The notes: a model not told the origin generated them from the letters alone. A stretch of 6,979 nt of DNA from an uncultured Oscillospiraceae bacterium (GCA_910587255.1 CAJUKT010000009.1:1-6979); one strand, 5' to 3'. Positions 1 to 6,574 are shown, numbered from the stretch's first letter. Numbers and translations are program-made.

Positions 1-3000
1 GATGTGATGCTCCCCGCCGCTGTCGGGCGTATAGGTGTACTGACAGTCCTCCGCAGCTCCCGCATACCCGCAGGCCAGACAGGTCATGGCGTGGGTTTCC
101 GCGCCTTCATTCGGCGTGTACTCGCAGACGCCCTCGCCGGTGTGGGTACACGCCTTGACCGTGTAACTGCCGCTGGGCAGGGTTTTCCCGTCCAACCCCT
201 CTGTGACCAGCGTTGTGTTATCCTTATAATAGGCGACTCGGGAGGCGCCCTCCTGGTTCAGCAGGTCGGCAAGGGTGCCGGTACCTTGGTATATCTCAAT
301 CGCCGCCGTTCCGCCCCCGTAGGTCCCGGCGGAGAGCTGGGCTGTGACCCCGATGCCGGAATTGACTCCTAACCCAATTCCACCGCCGGTGTTTTCTATC
401 ACCACAGCTTCGCCGGTGACAATCAACTTACCTGCTTGGACATATACCCCGCCGCAGTTCGCCGCCCCGCTGATGAAGGTCCCGCCCTCCAGTGTGGCGG
501 TCCCGCCCACAGAAAGGCCGTGGCCATGTTCAGAGAGGAACGTTCCCTCGCCCCGGATGGTCACAGTGGCACCGCTGGATATGCCGAGTGCGGTGCCAGC
601 CAAGTCCGCGCCCGTGCTGCGGATGGTTTTCCCGTTCAGATCCAGGATGCAGTTGACTTTGATGGTGAGGGCAGTTGTCCTCTCCACGTCCGCCAGCAAG
701 GTGAAGGTGGCTCCGGCGTTGCCGCTGTCCTCGAATGCGGCGTCCAGGCCGCTTTCGCCGTAGTAGCCAATCACCGCATTGTCCTTCTCGGCTTTTGCCG
801 CGGCGGTGATGTTGACCGTTGCTGTCCCTGTGCCGTCCGCCATATTGTCATTTCCCACGAATTTCGCCGTCAGGGTGATGGGGTCGCTGTTCGGCTCCAC
901 CCTGCCCAGCGTCAGCACATCGGCGGCGCTGACGGTCATGGTGTAGGCGCCGTCCTCGCCAACGTCCGCAGGAGCGGACACCTGCGTATCACCCACAAAC
1001 ACCGCCATTTGTCCCGCAGTAGGATCACCCCTCAGACGTGCCGCCGCTTTGGCCGGAGCCGCCCCGGTAGCGGTGGGTGTGGCCTTGACGGTGATGGTGT
1101 CGCTGGCGGTGAAGTCTTTGGTTAGGGTATCGCCTTTGTAGGTTTGCACCTTGCCCTCACTGGTCAGGTCGGTGCCGGACTTCTGGAGCGTGATGGTTTT
1201 CGTGAACGTATTTGTATTATCGTTGTTGTTTGTATAAGTGGCGGTATAGGTCAGGTCGTCTGTCTTTGCAACCGCCAATGTCCAGCCGCTGACCGTAAAG
1301 GTCTGGCCGCAGATGGTAACGCCGCCGTTGATCGCAACCGCTTCGGTGAGTTCAGTAGTCCTATCCTCCCCATTATAATAGAAATCGGTGGGGACAGAGA
1401 TCATATCCTCCGTCAAATTCTCAGTGGTAAACGCCCCGCCGCCGGAGAGGGTGCCGCTCCCGGACAGGCTGGCCCCGGCGGGGATGTTCAGGGAGTAGTC
1501 CGCAGGGACGTTGTAGCTCCCGTTAAAGGTCACAGTACCGCAGACCGTCCCCACGCCATTCTCAAACACGATGCCGGTGGTTTTCTCGACAGATCCACCG
1601 CTGGCGTTCCCGCCGTTGCCGATGGGAGCGCCTTTGTAGTCTGCATAAGCGACATCTGTGGGGCTGGAAGCGTCCACAATGCCGCCGGTAATGGTAACGC
1701 TGCCGGTGCCGCCGGTAACACTGGCATATTGGAAACTATACCCGCCGCCGCCAATGCCTGCGGCGTATTTATCTCCCACAGCGGTCACTTCGCCGCCGCT
1801 GACGGTGATATTGGTGCCAGCGCCTGCCGCGTTGCTGTGACCACCACTACCTCCGCCAATGCCCGCGCCTTTGGAACCGCCAGTGGCCTTTACCGTGCCG
1901 CCATAAATATTGATATATTCTCCGGCGCCGCCCTTTTCTGCACCGCCACCGCCGCCGATCCCTGCGCCGCCAGTTCCTGTGCCAGTGGACGCCGCTGTGA
2001 CGCTGCCGCCATAGATGGTGATATTGCTGCCGGCGCCTCCGTTGTACCCGCCACCGCCGCCGATGCCCGCGCCAGTATGGTCTCCTTCGCCGCTGTTGGC
2101 GGTGATTGTGCCGCCATAAATCTCGATGGTGCCGCTGTTGCCGCCATTTCCAGAACTGGTGGTACTGCCGCCAATACCTGCGCCGCCATAATTAGGATTA
2201 CCAAAATTATCATTCGCAACGCCGCCGGTGGCGTTGATTATGCCGCCATAAATGGTAATGCTGCCGCTGTCAAAGGAGGACGTACTGCCGCCGATGCCTG
2301 CGCTGGCATTACCGCTATCGTCAGTCGTGCCGGTGGCGTTCAGCGTGCCGCCATTTTTGGACTGTGCGTAGATGGTCAGGCTGTTGCCGTCCGTCACCAC
2401 AATGCCCTTTGCCGCAGTCAGGGTGCAGCCGTCCGCCAGGATCAGGTGTACCTCCCCGTTGACGGTGATGGGCTGGTCAATGGTGACGGTGCCGCTGACC
2501 GCGTACCAGCCCGCAGTCCATGTGACCGCCTCGGCGCTGTTTTCAACGAGGGTACAGGTTTCGGTCTTGCTCTCATAGGTCACTTGGCTGCCGTCCCAGG
2601 ACGCCTCTTGATACTCGACAGATTCCGTTATTGGGGCAGGGTCGTTGGCCCCGTCCAGCGCCCCTTGCAGCTCGTAGCAGCGGGAAAGGTCGATCTGCTC
2701 CTGTTCGTCCGCTGTCAGCACTGAAAACAAAGCGAGGATTTCGTCAAGCTGCCCCCGTACATCCTCCGCATTATCCTCCGTCACTTTATCCGGCAGGGCG
2801 GCGATCAAGTCCTCGATGGGGCAGATACGGCACTCATACCCGCAGGGCTGGCCGGGGTCGGCCTGGGCATAGCCGCACTCGCTGTCATGAGTGTGCTGGC
2901 AGTCCAGCAGGTTTTCCGTATCCGCGCCGACCTCGTAGGGGTCGCCGCCGTCCACGTCGGGGAGTACCCCCAGGGTGTAGCACTCCGCTGTGTGCTGGTG

Positions 3001-3165
3001 GCCGCAGGGCTGGCCCTCGGTGGGGGCGATATAGCCGCACTCCCCGGTATGTGCCGGGTGGTGGCGGCAGAGGGCGGGGTCCGCCTCCGTTGCAAAAGCC
3101 CAGGTGGGACAAAGGCTCAGGCACAGAGCCAGAGCGGTGATGATGCTTAATATTCTGCGTTTCAT
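1..3165 (-). CDS. Large secreted surface protein with Cys/His modules and Gly-rich beta-helix repeats (partial, 3' end outside window)
   Basis: The frame is open for 1,055 codons from the ATG at 3165 to the window edge, with no stop. The start is supported by GGAGG at 3173-3177 with a 7-nt spacer. Residues 1-26 form a signal peptide: Lys-Arg-Arg, a hydrophobic core, and a likely cut after Ala-Phe-Ala. Residues 33-115 are rich in Cys and His, with repeated units such as CGHQHTAEC and CQHTHDSEC. Residues 120-170 look helical and acidic. Residues 220-285 resemble the start of a beta-helix. Residues 289-517 hold six AGIGG repeats. Residues about 650-792 look like an Ig-like domain of surface-layer type (AKFVGNDNMADGTGTATV). 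Residues 793-985 are another beta-helix-like stretch. Residues 1005-1055 begin a second Cys/His module. The protein is probably exported and cell-surface attached, with a carbohydrate-binding or adhesive role, but no catalytic motif is visible. Any anchor (LPXTG, SLH) would lie beyond the window. The gene is divergent from the sensor kinase. Confidence 0.88.
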   Translation of the reverse strand, partial: MKRRILSIITALALCLSLCPTWAFATEADPALCRHHPAHTGECGYIAPTEGQPCGHQHTAECYTLGVLPDVDGGDPYEVGADTENLLDCQHTHDSECGYAQADPGQPCGYECRICPIEDLIAALPDKVTEDNAEDVRGQLDEILALFSVLTADEQEQIDLSRCYELQGALDGANDPAPITESVEYQEASWDGSQVTYESKTETCTLVENSAEAVTWTAGWYAVSGTVTIDQPITVNGEVHLILADGCTLTAAKGIVVTDGNSLTIYAQSKNGGTLNATGTTDDSGNASAGIGGSTSSFDSGSITIYGGIINATGGVANDNFGNPNYGGAGIGGSTTSSGNGGNSGTIEIYGGTITANSGEGDHTGAGIGGGGGYNGGAGSNITIYGGSVTAASTGTGTGGAGIGGGGGAEKGGAGEYINIYGGTVKATGGSKGAGIGGGSGGHSNAAGAGTNITVSGGEVTAVGDKYAAGIGGGGYSFQYASVTGGTGSVTITGGIVDASSPTDVAYADYKGAPIGNGGNASGGSVEKTTGIVFENGVGTVCGTVTFNGSYNVPADYSLNIPAGASLSGSGTLSGGGAFTTENLTEDMISVPTDFYYNGEDRTTELTEAVAINGGVTICGQTFTVSGWTLAVAKTDDLTYTATYTNNNDNTNTFTKTITLQKSGTDLTSEGKVQTYKGDTLTKDFTASDTITVKATPTATGAAPAKAAARLRGDPTAGQMAVFVGDTQVSAPADVGEDGAYTMTVSAADVLTLGRVEPNSDPITLTAKFVGNDNMADGTGTATVNITAAAKAEKDNAVIGYYGESGLDAAFEDSGNAGATFTLLADVERTTALTIKVNCILDLNGKTIRSTGADLAGTALGISSGATVTIRGEGTFLSEHGHGLSVGGTATLEGGTFISGAANCGGVYVQAGKLIVTGEAVVIENTGGGIGLGVNSGIGVTAQLSAGTYGGGTAAIEIYQGTGTLADLLNQEGASRVAYYKDNTTLVTEGLDGKTLPSGSYTVKACTHTGEGVCEYTPNEGAETHAMTCLACGYAGAAEDCQYTYTPDSGGEHHI
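1615..2310 (-). repeat. Six-copy Gly-rich coding repeat (AGIGG units)
   Basis: Within the surface protein, AGIGG recurs at residues 289, 329, 366, 401, 434 and 469, and a degenerate GAPIGNGG follows near 512. Spacing is 33-40 residues. Each unit follows the pattern AGIGG, a Gly/Ser-rich loop, a strand such as ITIYGG, then V/I-x-A-T/S. This pattern suits one or two coils of a right-handed parallel beta-helix. At DNA level the repeats are diverged rather than identical. The GGC/GCC-rich codons leave few stops on the opposite strand, which explains a long meaningless open frame there. Confidence 0.85.
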
Positions 3166-3172
3166 AGAACAT

Positions 3173-3178
3173 CCTCCT
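3173..3178 (-). promoter_or_regulatory. Ribosome binding site of the surface-protein gene
   Basis: AGGAGG (minus strand) lies 7 nt before the ATG at 3165. It is a near-perfect anti-16S match and fixes the start codon. Confidence 0.85.
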
Positions 3179-3187
3179 TTTCCTTAT

Positions 3188-3214
3188 AAATGCGTCTCAC
3201 CGTGAGACGCATTT
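3188..3214. repeat. 27-bp perfect inverted repeat in the surface-gene leader
   Basis: Two 13-bp arms, AAATGCGTCTCAC (3188-3200) and GTGAGACGCATTT (3202-3214), match perfectly around a single central base at 3201. The element sits 23 bp upstream of the surface-protein start and just downstream of a candidate -10 box. It could be a dimeric-regulator operator or a 5' mRNA hairpin. As a terminator it would be poor, because no long U-run follows on the minus strand and it precedes the gene. Confidence 0.85.
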
Positions 3215-3219
3215 CACGG

Positions 3220-3249
3220 TCTATAAACGTCCCAAACTTCGCGCCGCAA
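3220..3249 (-). promoter_or_regulatory. Candidate promoter of the surface-protein gene
   Basis: On the minus strand, TTGCGG (3244-3249) and TATAGA (3220-3225) are separated by 18 bp. The -10 is good and the -35 is weak, as expected for a promoter that needs an activator. The predicted start of transcription falls near 3213, at the edge of the 27-bp inverted repeat. No better promoter was seen between 3179 and 3420 on this strand. Confidence 0.4.
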
Positions 3250-3304
3250 TGACGCCCGCACTCCCGCGTTTCGTGGGGGCTGTTCCCCTCGCGGCAGAGG
3301 AAAT

Positions 3305-3328
3305 TCATTCCCCCCATGGGGGGAATGA
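3305..3328. repeat. 24-bp perfect palindrome (C6/G6 stem)
   Basis: The left arm TCATTCCCCCCA and right arm TGGGGGGAATGA are exact reverse complements with no spacer. The element directly abuts another palindrome, sharing base 3328. It lies between two divergent genes, where a terminator is not expected. It could be a REP-like extragenic palindrome or part of a small mobile element. Confidence 0.85.
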
Positions 3329-3349
3329 GAAAGGGGCGCGCCCCTTTCT
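3328..3349. repeat. 22-bp perfect palindrome containing GGCGCGCC
   Basis: The left arm AGAAAGGGGCG and right arm CGCCCCTTTCT are exact reverse complements centred between 3338 and 3339. The arms are GC-rich with A/T flanks. On the plus strand it is followed by TAATCCATTTT. It adjoins the palindrome at 3305-3328, so the pair can form two back-to-back hairpins. Confidence 0.85.
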
Positions 3350-3461
3350 TAATCCATTTTCGTCGCAATTTTCTATTTCACAACATACACAAAACTTTCT
3401 AAAAAAACAAGGCCGCCCGACCAAAATGCAGGATTCGCTACCAATTAACATCCCCCGCCCC

Positions 3462-3490
3462 TTGACAGCGGCAATTTTCCCGGTTACGCT
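3462..3490 (+). promoter_or_regulatory. Candidate promoter of the sensor kinase gene
   Basis: A perfect -35, TTGACA (3462-3467), is followed after exactly 17 bp by TACGCT (3485-3490), a weak -10. Transcription would begin near 3497, giving a leader of about 25 nt with the ribosome binding site. The strong -35 with correct spacing makes this the best candidate upstream of the gene. Confidence 0.55.
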
Positions 3491-3506
3491 AAGTACAACC
3501 AGTATT

Positions 3507-3514
3507 GAGGAGGG
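3507..3514 (+). promoter_or_regulatory. Ribosome binding site of the sensor kinase
   Basis: GAGGAGGG lies 6 nt before the ATG at 3521. It is a strong site and decides the kinase start. Confidence 0.85.
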
Positions 3515-3520
3515 CGGAAT

Positions 3521-5299
3521 ATGCGGATTGGAAAACGGTGGGCCAGTTGTCTGGCGATGGGCCTGTTCCTGCTGTGCGCGGCGGGGCTTGTGTGGCTGCT
3601 GGCGGCGGAGACGGTTCCCAATCAACAACCTGTGCGCCTGACGCCGGAGGCCGTGAGCGGTGCGCCGGAGCTGGACGGGCTGTACCTTTACGCGGGGCCG
3701 CTGGAGCTGGAATATACTCTCCCGGCACAGGCGGGAAAACTGCGCCCGATTTTGGAGATTCGGCAACTGTTTGCGGCGGCGGAGCTGCGGCTGGACGGCG
3801 CTCCCTTTCAACAGCTCCCGGCGGGCCTGGGCAACCTGTATGTGACTCTGCCTGGGGAATGGGCTGGTAAAACCCTCACCCTCATTATGGAAAAGGGGGA
3901 GGAGGACCCGGAGCCGTCCCTGTATCTCATGGACAGCGTTCTGCTCAACGAACAGGCCCGCGCGGATACCAGCCTCCGCGCCTTTCCCGCCGCCGCGTTC
4001 GGGGTGGTCTTTCTGCTGACGCTGGGCCTGTTCCTGTATGGCTGGCTGGAGGGGACCCGGCCCTGGCCCGTCCTGCTGCTCTGCGCCGCTGCCCTGGGCC
4101 AGACGGCGTACTTCTACCTGCAAAACTTCTCCCTGTTTAGCCTGCCGCCCGCGCTCTACGGGCTGGTGCTGTACCAGTCCCGTGCGCTCCTGTTCACCGC
4201 GCCAGCTTTGTATTTGATGCTGGGTATGAAAAAACGGCAAAAAGCCTTTGCGCCTTTCGCCGTCCTGCCTGCGCTGGTCTATTGGGTCGTGGCGGGATTT
4301 CAGACGGTGATCCCGCTCTTTTCCAATTTTGCCGTCCACGCCGGGATCGTGTTCTGTTTTACCATCGCCGCTCTGCTGGTCTGCGCCGCGCTGGAGTACC
4401 GGGACGGCAATCCGGTGTTCCGTCGTTTCCTGCCCTGGCTGGGAGGGGGCGTTGTGGCCATCGTACTGCTGAGTATGCTCCCGGAGGGGCGGACGGGTCC
4501 CCATGCGTCCATCCTGTGGGCGTTCCTGGATGACCCAATTCTCTGGATTGACACAGAGCTGTTTTACTGGAACAGCCTGTTGCTGGCCCTGTGTTTTCTG
4601 GAGAGCGCGGCGGCCTACATCCGGCGCAGGAGCGAACGGGAAACGGAATTGCAGGTGTTGTCCGCCCGTGAAAGCCTGACGCGGGAGCAGCTTGCCACCG
4701 TGCTGGAGAGCGCCGCCGCCCTGGGGGAGCTGCGCCATGAGGTGAAAAATCATTATTTGGTCCTGCAAAACCTGTCCCGCACGGGAGAGACGGAGCGGCT
4801 GGACGCCTATCTGAGCGAGTTGGTTTCCGATGTGTCCTCTATTCCCGCTCTGACTTACGCGCCCCATCCGGCGATCAATGCGGTGTTGACGGTCATGCTG
4901 GCGCGGGCACAGAAACAAGGCGTAGAGGTGGAGCGCCGGATCGACGTACCGGAAACGCTGCCGTTCCCGGACACGGAGCTTTGCATGGTGCTGATGAATT
5001 TACTGCAAAACGCGCTGGAGGCCAACGCGCTGGCCCCGGAGGGGGTTCGGAAATGGCTTCGGGTCGATCTCCATATCCGGGGCGTCCATCTGTATATCGG
5101 GGTGGAAAATTCCCGCTTTGCTCCAGTGGACTATGACGGGGAACATGATCTGTGCCGCACAACGAAAGAGGACAAGTCCGTCCACGGCTACGGCCTGAAA
5201 GCGGTCCAGGCCATAGCGCGGAAGTATCAAAGCGAGCTGCTGCTGAAATTCCCGGACAATGCCTTTTCCGTTGCTACCGCCCTGCAAATGCCAGATTAA
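3521..5299 (+). CDS. Sensor histidine kinase, 7TMR-DISM-like sensor with GHKL (AgrC-type) ATPase
   Basis: This 592-residue membrane kinase probably phosphorylates the LytTR regulator encoded at 5341-6057. Residues 8-28 form an N-terminal membrane anchor. Residues about 35-150 form an extracytoplasmic beta-rich domain that could be a jelly-roll ligand binder. Seven membrane segments follow at roughly 157-177, 183-200, 213-235, 245-265, 270-291, 303-319 and 345-365. A linker leads to the H-box LRHEVKNH, with phosphoacceptor candidate His406. The ATPase carries the N-box NLLQNALEAN (Asn497), VENS at 528-531 in place of a classic DxG box, and the G-box HGYGLKAV (Gly556, Gly558). The layout matches the family in which a periplasmic-type domain is fused to a seven-helix membrane unit. 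The kinase core is of the AgrC/GHKL type. The ligand is unknown. Divergence from the surface protein suggests control of cell-surface composition. Confidence 0.88.
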   Translation: MRIGKRWASCLAMGLFLLCAAGLVWLLAAETVPNQQPVRLTPEAVSGAPELDGLYLYAGPLELEYTLPAQAGKLRPILEIRQLFAAAELRLDGAPFQQLPAGLGNLYVTLPGEWAGKTLTLIMEKGEEDPEPSLYLMDSVLLNEQARADTSLRAFPAAAFGVVFLLTLGLFLYGWLEGTRPWPVLLLCAAALGQTAYFYLQNFSLFSLPPALYGLVLYQSRALLFTAPALYLMLGMKKRQKAFAPFAVLPALVYWVVAGFQTVIPLFSNFAVHAGIVFCFTIAALLVCAALEYRDGNPVFRRFLPWLGGGVVAIVLLSMLPEGRTGPHASILWAFLDDPILWIDTELFYWNSLLLALCFLESAAAYIRRRSERETELQVLSARESLTREQLATVLESAAALGELRHEVKNHYLVLQNLSRTGETERLDAYLSELVSDVSSIPALTYAPHPAINAVLTVMLARAQKQGVEVERRIDVPETLPFPDTELCMVLMNLLQNALEANALAPEGVRKWLRVDLHIRGVHLYIGVENSRFAPVDYDGEHDLCRTTKEDKSVHGYGLKAVQAIARKYQSELLLKFPDNAFSVATALQMPD

Positions 5300-5305
5300 A
5301 AAGCC

Positions 5306-5335
5306 GCCCTTTCTGTGACGATCCACAGAGAGGGC
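5306..5335. terminator. Shared hairpin terminator between convergent kinase and regulator genes
   Basis: A 12-bp stem (GCCCTTTCTGTG pairs with CACAGAGAGGGC, one G-U) closes a 6-nt loop at 5318-5323. It lies 6 nt after the kinase stop and 5 nt after the regulator stop. In the minus direction the hairpin is followed by GGCTTTTT, a typical U-run, so it should terminate the regulator well. In the plus direction the tail is AGTTTCTATT, which is weaker. Confidence 0.8.
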
Positions 5336-5340
5336 AGTTT

Positions 5341-6057
5341 CTATTGGATAAAAGCGACAAATTGTTTTGTAGTTTCCTGCTGATAGGCGCGGCTGATTGG
5401 AAGTTCTTCTCCGGTGTCCAGAAGCAATCCCCGCGCGGTTCGCTTATGGACGTGCTTCAAATTAACAACAAAGCTGTTGTGACAGCGGCAGAACGTGTCC
5501 CCCCGCAGAAGGGAGAGCAACTCCCGGAAACTCAGGTTGACGGATATGACTTCTTCCGGCAGATACACGGCGGCTTTGTGGTTGACCGCCTCTGCGTAGA
5601 GAATATCCTGGACCATTACCTTGCGTAAGCCGCCGTTGACGGGCAGCGCGATCTGCTCCGGGCGATAGTTTTTTCGCAGATCCCATTCGATGGCCTTTGC
5701 CAGCTTTTTCTCGTCCACCGGCTTCAAAAAATACCCCAGCGTATAGGTAGAAAAGGCGTCCTCCATATATTCCGTATAGGCGGTGATATAGATGACGGAA
5801 CAGCCAATATCGGACTCCCGCAGATAGTTGGCCAGCTCCACGCCGTTTTCCTGCGCCAGCCTAATATCCAACAAAAGCAGATGAAAAGACGCGGGCTGGT
5901 CTTGCAAAGCGGTCAACAGCGGCCCCGCTGTGGAAAAGCTGGAAACGGTAAAGTCAATATTCCGCCGGAAATGGCGGTTTTCCAGAATACGGCAGAGCAT
6001 GGTTTCATTTTCCTGCGCCATCAGCGGTTCATCCTCGCATATCGCAATACGGTACAT
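5341..6057 (-). CDS. LytTR-family response regulator
   Basis: This 238-residue protein is a full-length two-component regulator. Residues 1-125 form the receiver domain, with Glu8-Asp9 in the acidic pocket, phosphoacceptor Asp64 in LLLLDIRL, Thr92 in ITAY, and Lys112 in FLKPVD. Residues about 133-238 form a LytTR DNA-binding domain with the typical FCRCHNSFVVNLKHV at 189-203 and a late LPISR at 219-223. The start at 6057 is preceded by GGAGGTGA (6064-6071) at a 6-nt spacing. The gene is convergent with the kinase at 3521-5299, leaving 41 bp that hold a shared terminator. LytTR regulators normally pair with GHKL kinases, so these two very likely form one system. The surface-protein gene and the regulator's own locus are candidate targets. 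Confidence 0.93.
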   Translation of the reverse strand: MYRIAICEDEPLMAQENETMLCRILENRHFRRNIDFTVSSFSTAGPLLTALQDQPASFHLLLLDIRLAQENGVELANYLRESDIGCSVIYITAYTEYMEDAFSTYTLGYFLKPVDEKKLAKAIEWDLRKNYRPEQIALPVNGGLRKVMVQDILYAEAVNHKAAVYLPEEVISVNLSFRELLSLLRGDTFCRCHNSFVVNLKHVHKRTARGLLLDTGEELPISRAYQQETTKQFVAFIQ

Positions 6058-6063
6058 GGGCAG

Positions 6064-6071
6064 TCACCTCC
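6064..6071 (-). promoter_or_regulatory. Ribosome binding site of the response regulator
   Basis: GGAGGTGA on the minus strand lies 6 nt before the ATG at 6057. It supports this start. Confidence 0.85.
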
Positions 6072-6095
6072 CCCTCCCGCAAAATTGTCAGTATC

Positions 6096-6124
6096 ATTAT
6101 AGCAGTTTTCGGTGTTTCCGTCAA
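6096..6124 (-). promoter_or_regulatory. Strong promoter of the response regulator gene
   Basis: On the minus strand, TTGACG (6119-6124) and a perfect TATAAT (6096-6101) are separated by exactly 17 bp. TGC precedes the -10, giving an extended -10 character. The predicted start is near 6089, leaving a leader of about 30 nt. The promoter lies just beyond the stop of the SLOG gene, so the regulator is transcribed independently of it. Confidence 0.8.
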
Positions 6125-6140
6125 AGGGCATTGATGTCTA

Positions 6141-6548
6141 TTATCTGATTTCCTTTGTCAGATAGCAGACGCATACCCCGCTGTGATCCGCCAGATGGCG
6201 GTTGCGCCTGTGCATACAGCCCGGTGTGTACTGCTGGGCTGTGTAGACGACTTTATCTGCCTGGGCCCTGATGCGCTCGTATTCCGCTATGTCCTCCGGC
6301 CTCCATCCCCGTGTCTGCGTCAGGCACGGCAGGACAAGGATCAGCTTCATGCCGGGGCTGTTTCCCCGCAGACGGATCACAGTCCGAGCGGCGAGGGCAT
6401 CGAACCCCAGGGCACCTCCGGCCCCATAGTATCGGACGCCCTTTTGGTATAGGGCTGCTATGACACGCTCCAGTCTGTTGGCGATTTCTTCCTGTTCCCC
6501 CTGTGGTATCTGCCGGTGGCCTGTGAAGCAGCAGGTTTCCTTTCTCAT
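6141..6548 (-). CDS. SLOG-family (DUF1273/YpsA-like) protein, C-terminally shortened
   Basis: This 135-residue protein opens with MRKETCCFTGHR, the N-terminal signature of the DUF1273/YpsA branch of the SLOG superfamily, a Rossmann-like fold that binds nucleotide-type ligands. Further hallmarks are GAGGALGFDALAA (42-54), KLILVLPC (68-75), GW.PEDIAEYERI (81-93), QADKVVYTAQQYTPGCMHRRNRHLAD (96-121) and GVCVCYLTKE (124-133). Relatives as I remember them run to about 180 residues and continue with a GGTAYT-type strand and a final helix. Here the stop follows KEIR, so roughly 40 residues are missing. The protein may be inactive or a remnant. The ribosome site is modest (AAGGGTGA before the ATG at 6548). 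It is divergent from the HTH gene and lies upstream of the regulator on the same strand. Confidence 0.8.
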   Translation of the reverse strand: MRKETCCFTGHRQIPQGEQEEIANRLERVIAALYQKGVRYYGAGGALGFDALAARTVIRLRGNSPGMKLILVLPCLTQTRGWRPEDIAEYERIRAQADKVVYTAQQYTPGCMHRRNRHLADHSGVCVCYLTKEIR

Positions 6549-6574
6549 AAAATCACCCTTTCAGAGCATAACAC

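Larger units (their letters stand above)
3166..3520. other. Divergent intergenic control region
   Basis: This 355-bp stretch separates the start codons of the surface protein (minus) and the kinase (plus). I see no convincing long gene in it. It holds a candidate promoter for each gene, the 27-bp inverted repeat at 3188-3214, two LytTR-like 9-mers at 3223-3240, two abutting palindromes at 3305-3349, and an A/T-rich tract at about 3350-3415. A minus-strand frame crosses it and ends in an ATGA overlap with the surface gene, but only its last 17 codons have an ATG start. Confidence 0.7.

Noticed and set aside
344..1125. Two overlapping plus-strand open frames
   Set aside because: Both are antisense to the surface protein, lack clear ribosome sites and give low-complexity translations.
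1615..2310. Regularly spaced repeats that could suggest a CRISPR array
   Set aside because: The repeats are diverged, in frame with the protein, spaced 99-120 bp with codon periodicity, and encode a beta-helix pattern.
1144..2724. Long open frame on the plus strand (about 526 codons)
   Set aside because: It is antisense to the Gly-rich repeats of the surface protein. GGC/GCC-rich codons remove stops on the other strand. It has no credible ribosome site, and the Ala-rich composition is an artefact.
3162..3368. 68-codon minus-strand frame ending in an overlap with the surface-protein start
   Set aside because: The full length begins with TTG without a ribosome site and runs through both palindromes. 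Only the last 17 codons are worth considering, and these are reported separately.
3360..3420. LytTR-like GTT motifs in the A/T-rich tract (AAAGTTTTG, TATGTTGTG, minus strand)
   Set aside because: Each has mismatches to the consensus, and the spacing of 11 bp is half the usual repeat distance. An A/T-rich tract gives such matches by chance.
3305..4918. Long open frame on the minus strand (about 537 codons)
   Set aside because: It is opposite the sensor kinase, whose motifs and ribosome site are convincing. The Gln/Arg-rich translation has no recognisable domain.
5152..5628. Plus-strand frame spanning the kinase end and regulator end
   Set aside because: It crosses the terminator and is out of frame with, or antisense to, two well-supported genes.
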